This document shows, one piece after another, positions 7,038 through 8,852 of a stretch of 8,852 bases of DNA; the stretch's first letter is position 1, and each line of letters begins with the position of its first letter. The position numbers and the translations under genes were made by a program. The notes below the pieces were generated by a model. The model saw nothing but the letters and a program-made list of their open reading frames with translations, had not been told where the DNA came from and made no database searches. This stretch comes from Cyanobacteria bacterium UBA11153 (lineage in GTDB: Bacteria; Cyanobacteriota; Cyanobacteriia; Cyanobacteriales; Coleofasciculaceae): contig DOIX01000219.1 of NCBI GenBank assembly GCA_003511885.1, positions 1 to 8,852 on the forward strand, written 5' to 3'.

Positions 7038-7231
7038 TGGTAAGTGACTCAGCTCTGACCACCGCGAGACTAGGTACAGAAGGGGTTTGGGAGTTTTCGG
7101 AGATGTCTAATGTACTAAAATGGTTGCCATGACAAGATCGGCTAAAATCCAAAGCAGATAAGGGTTACAAGGATTTGTAGTCATCTAATGATTTTCCTCA
7201 ATTCTGGAAAGTTTTATCCGGTAATGCTTTC

Positions 7232-7269
7232 AGCCGGAAGTCGCCCTAAAGGCGAGGTAACTTCCGGCT
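7232..7269. repeat. Long hairpin downstream of ahcY
   Basis: Arms agccggaagt and acttccggct match over ten bases and enclose a second stem cgcc-ctaaa-ggcg. It lies 68 bases past the ahcY stop. No T run follows on the minus strand, so it is either a U-independent terminator/3' stabiliser or a dispersed repeat. Confidence 0.6.
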
Positions 7270-7311
7270 AACGCACCCTACAGAACCAACAAAATCTCCT
7301 CCTACAAAACT

Positions 7312-7326
7312 AGAAACCAGGTTTCT
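7312..7326. repeat. Palindrome agaaaccaggtttct
   Basis: This 15-bp palindrome with a single central base starts ten bases past the ahcY stop codon. Palindromes of the form agaaacc-n-ggtttct recur in many cyanobacterial genomes as dispersed repeats. It may double as part of the ahcY 3' end. Confidence 0.6.
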
Positions 7327-7336
7327 GGAAATCAAT

Positions 7337-8644
<1,308 letters not shown>

Positions 8645-8676
8645 TCATCTTAACCTCTTCTGGCAAGTGGCGAGTG

Positions 8677-8847
8677 GGGTAGCGAATGCCCTATCGGGGC
8701 GTTTGGGGCAACCACCGCTGTCATTAACAGCGATTTCGGCACTGCACTAATGAGGTATAGCAACCGCCAGGGCGGTTAAGCCACTGTGCTTCGCACAGAT
8801 TCCATAGCATCCCTGAGACGGTCAAATTGAATTACAGCGGTTTCCGC
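8677..8847. repeat. Cluster of small hairpins upstream of ahcY
   Basis: Five stem-loops follow each other: aatgccc-tatcg-gggcgtt (8684-8702 region, one wobble pair), cgctgt-catta-acagcg (8716-8732), aaccgcc-ag-ggcggtt (8762-8777), ctgtgc-ttc-gcacag (8784-8798) and gcgg-ttt-ccgc (8837-8847). They fill the 238-base stretch before the ahcY start, which holds no gene. None is followed by a T run on the minus strand. I see no recognisable SAH or SAM riboswitch core, so these may be dispersed repeats or leader structures. Confidence 0.6.
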
Positions 8848-8852
8848 AGTAA

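Larger units (their letters stand above)
5960..7108 (+). mobile_element. Defective IS5-like element with both ends kept
   Basis: Perfect 14-bp inverted repeats, agacatctccgaaa (5960-5973) and tttcggagatgtct (7095-7108), define the outer element. A further ctccc/gggag match lies just inside (5983-5987 and 7089-7093). Flanking bases allow a duplication of AAT (5957-5959 and 7109-7111), or of TA if the repeat is one base shorter. The transposase starts just inside the left end but stops after 83 residues, where an ISL3 fragment begins. Only about 70 bases lie between that fragment and the right end, so most of the original interior is missing. Confidence 0.75.
7110..7336. other. Intergenic region between IS debris and ahcY
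   Basis: It begins with the presumed downstream part of the interrupted small ORF (stop at 7159-7161) and then holds two palindromes described separately. No other gene is seen. Confidence 0.5.

Noticed and set aside
7134..7143. aagatcggct shared with 6221-6230
   Set aside because: A ten-base match with no extension on either side is compatible with chance and does not restore the IS5-like gene.

Overview
The window looks like chromosomal DNA from a cyanobacterium, probably a filamentous one. Four host genes have cyanobacterial character. The HIP1 octamer GCGATCGC occurs seven times (391, 800, 889, 963, 1758, 5712, 8409), and short palindromic and tandem repeats fill the gaps between genes. 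The genus cannot be fixed from the sequence alone.

Layout from left to right. Positions 1-296 are a non-coding leader with a 14-bp tandem repeat. Positions 297-1985 (+) encode a potassium-channel-like protein with an RCK domain on each side of a two-helix pore. Positions 2082-3753 are a complete insertion sequence with 15-bp inverted ends and a flanking 6-bp direct repeat (TAACTA). Its transposase is read on the minus strand in two frames joined at a run of nine A. A glutathione S-transferase-like gene (3910-4596, -) and trhO (4748-5695, -), a tRNA wobble-uridine hydroxylase of the rhodanese family, follow.

Positions 5744-7336 are a patch of insertion debris. A promoter-like box, a hairpin and a good ribosome binding site lead into a tiny ORF that is cut by an IS5-like element (5960-7108). 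That element keeps both inverted ends but only the first 83 codons of its transposase. The rest of it is replaced by a truncated, oppositely oriented ISL3-family remnant bounded by 17-bp inverted repeats. The window ends with ahcY (7337-8614, -), S-adenosylhomocysteine hydrolase, preceded by a run of small hairpins.

The four host genes do not form an obvious pathway. The GST and trhO genes are codirectional but separated by a candidate terminator. ahcY serves the methylation cycle and trhO serves tRNA modification. No defence system, CRISPR array or RNA gene was recognised. The points most worth checking are the channel's unusual architecture and filter, the A9 frameshift in the transposase, and the small ORF split by the IS5-like element.
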